Notes under the pieces: generated by a model
Told to the model about the DNA's origin: nothing
Database searches by the model: none
What the model saw: the letters and a program-made list of their open reading frames with translations, nothing else
Assembly: GCA_937942115.1 (NCBI GenBank)
Contig: CALDFY010000358.1
Coordinates: forward strand, 1 to 8,318
Origin: an uncultured Anaerolineae bacterium
Lineage (GTDB): Bacteria; Chloroflexota; Anaerolineae; B4-G1; DUEL01
Length of the DNA: 8,318 nucleotides
Direction: 5' to 3'
Part shown: in pieces, positions 7,247 to 8,318 of the stretch
Position numbering within the stretch: position 1 is the first letter of the stretch
How the letters are laid out: each line of letters starts with the position of its first letter
Program-made: the position numbers and the translations under genes

Positions 7247-7948
7247 TCACCCCTCAAACCGGTATCCGACTCCCCGCACCGTCACAATCCGGGTGGGGTT
7301 GGCGGGGTTGTCCTCCAGTTTCTCCCGGAGCCAGCGGACGTGGACGTCCACGGTGCGGCTGCCGCCGATGAAATCCCATCCCCACACCCGCTCCAGGATC
7401 AGTTCGCGGGAGAGGACCATCCCCCGGTGGCGGGCCAGGAAGAGGAGCAGGTCGTACTCCTTCGGTTTCAGGGGAACGGGTTCCCCCCGCAGGTAGACCG
7501 TCCGGCTGGCGTCGTCTATGACCAGGTCGCCGAAGACCAGCCGTTCTCGCCCCTCCGCGCGCTCCGCCGTCAGTTCTTCCCGGAGCATGCGCTCCCGGCG
7601 CAGGAGCGCCTTGACCCGAGCCAGCAGTTCCCGCATGCTGAAGGGCTTGGTCACATAGTCGTCCGCCCCAACCTCCAGCCCGACGACCTTATCCACTTCG
7701 TCGGTACGGGCGGTGAGCATGAGGATGGGGACGGTGCTCTCCCGCCGCAGAATCCGGCACACCTCAAAGCCGTCTATGTCGGGGAGCATCACGTCCAGGA
7801 TGACCAGGTCTGGGGGCTCCCGACGGAACACCTCCACTGCCGACCACCCATCGGCGGCGGTCAGGACCCGATAGCCCTCCCGCTTCAGGTTATATTCCAG
7901 CGTCTCCAGGAGGACGGGTTCGTCTTCTACAATCAGAATTGTGTGCAT
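7247..7948 (-). CDS. phoB: PhoB/PhoP-type response regulator
   Basis: OmpR/PhoB-family transcription factor, partner of the adjacent PhoR; when phosphorylated it should bind Pho boxes such as 672-712. The 233-residue protein has a receiver domain (1-118) with acidic pocket Glu8/Asp9, phospho-acceptor Asp52 in LDVMLPD, Thr79 and Lys101 in TKPF, and a C-terminal winged-helix DNA-binding domain (about 137-232) with LKPKEYDLL and the recognition segment SRTVDVHVRWLREKL. Start ATG 7948 is chosen because the domain begins at MHTILIVEDEP. The frame stays open 53 codons upstream to 8107 but that part is repeat-encoded. No clear ribosome binding site precedes 7948: the leader reads TTTCACTTTTTCCG. The orthologue is called phoP in many Gram-positive organisms. 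Confidence 0.93.
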   Translation of the reverse strand: MHTILIVEDEPVLLETLEYNLKREGYRVLTAADGWSAVEVFRREPPDLVILDVMLPDIDGFEVCRILRRESTVPILMLTARTDEVDKVVGLEVGADDYVTKPFSMRELLARVKALLRRERMLREELTAERAEGRERLVFGDLVIDDASRTVYLRGEPVPLKPKEYDLLLFLARHRGMVLSRELILERVWGWDFIGGSRTVDVHVRWLREKLEDNPANPTRIVTVRGVGYRFEG

Positions 7949-7956
7949 CGGAAAAA

Positions 7957-8318
7957 GTGAAACGGGAAACTTGAAGTTAGATTTAGCCACCTGACACCTT
8001 TCCCGTGTCCCGTTCGCCTGCGGCGGAGGCCCCACCCCCCTAACCCTCCCCTCTCCTGCTTCCCTCTCCCGCTCGCCTGCGGCGGCGGAGGCCCCACCCC
8101 TCCCCAACCCTCCCCTCTACCGCTTGCGGGAGAGGGGAGGGAGTTAAAGCGGGGTTTTGCGGCGGCCAAAGGCCGCCGCAAAACCCCGCCTTAACTCCCT
8201 CCCCTCTACCGCTTGCGGGAGAGGGGAGGGTTGGGGAGGGGGGGGCCTCCGCCGCAGGCGAACGGGACACGGGAAAAGTGTCAGGTGGCTAAATCTAACT
8301 TCAAGTTTCCCGTCTCAC
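7957..8318. repeat. Long imperfect foldback element upstream of phoB
   Basis: The sequence folds back on a centre at 8169, inside GCGGCGGCCAAAGGCCGCCGC-like sequence (8159-8179). Outer arms 7957-8033 and 8242-8318 match at 75 of 77 positions as reverse complements. Inner arms 8093-8167 and 8171-8245 match at about 69 of 75. The left side carries about 59 extra bases (8034-8092) from a partial duplication. There is no coding sequence inside. This resembles a foldback or MITE-like non-autonomous element, or a long regulatory hairpin. The right end is cut by the window, so true termini and target duplication cannot be seen. Confidence 0.8.
8015..8118. repeat. Partial tandem duplication in the foldback left arm
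   Basis: Bases 8015-8054 and 8074-8118 are two variants of one module: CGCCTGCGGCGG, then AGGCCCCACCCC, a C-rich spacer and AACCCTCCCCTCT. The second has an extra CGG and a TCCCC insertion. Only one equivalent exists in the right arm, which explains the arm-length asymmetry. The two 22-base cores at 8120-8141 and 8209-8230 lie further in and are identical to 140-161. Confidence 0.6.

Noticed and set aside
7949..8040. Pho box for phoB autoregulation
   Set aside because: CTAAATCTAACTT contains TTAA-like words, but no 11-bp-phased repeats are present, unlike the pstS upstream region.
7949..8107. 53-codon N-terminal extension of phoB
   Set aside because: The extension is encoded by the foldback arm, is low complexity, and the receiver domain starts normally at the Met at 7948.
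7957..8318. Pure amplification or assembly chimera
   Set aside because: The arms carry substitutions and a 59-base one-sided duplication, which a recent artefact would not show; not fully excluded because the right edge is truncated.

Overview
The window carries a complete phosphate-starvation locus: the high-affinity ABC phosphate transporter pstS-pstC-pstA-pstB, its regulator phoU, and, convergent to them, the two-component pair phoB-phoR. The DNA is GC-rich. PstS is a lipoprotein with a Thr/Pro linker after a Val/Glu/Lys-rich stretch (residues about 22-54), a style common in Chloroflexota lipoproteins. The short dispersed repeats in the gaps also recall that phylum (Anaerolineae-like). This placement is an inference from style and was not checked by search.

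Layout. Bases 1-671 hold no credible gene but a mosaic of short repeats and hairpins. Bases 672-761 are the pstS control region: four 8-bp units at exact 11-bp steps that resemble a Pho box, a -10 hexamer and a strong ribosome binding site. Genes pstS, pstC, pstA, pstB and phoU then run on the plus strand to 5425. A strong hairpin sits between pstS and pstC, pstC and pstA overlap by 4 bases, and the pstA-pstB and pstB-phoU gaps are filled with repeat-like sequence. A perfect 32-base palindrome at 5438-5469 separates phoU from the convergent phoR. On the minus strand phoB (7948-7247) is followed by phoR (7238-5478) in a tightly coupled pair. From 7957 to the window end lies a long, imperfect foldback (inverted repeat) that begins 9 bases upstream of the phoB start codon.

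How it works together. By family knowledge, PhoR senses the state of the Pst transporter through PhoU and phosphorylates PhoB when phosphate is scarce. PhoB~P would bind the direct repeats at 672-712 and activate pstS and the genes behind it. PstS captures phosphate outside the membrane, PstC and PstA form the channel, and PstB hydrolyses ATP. The gene content is a well-known system, and I see no new enzyme system. The unusual parts are non-coding: the well-phased Pho-box array, the foldback element that supplies the phoB leader, and the repeats occupying most intergenic gaps.
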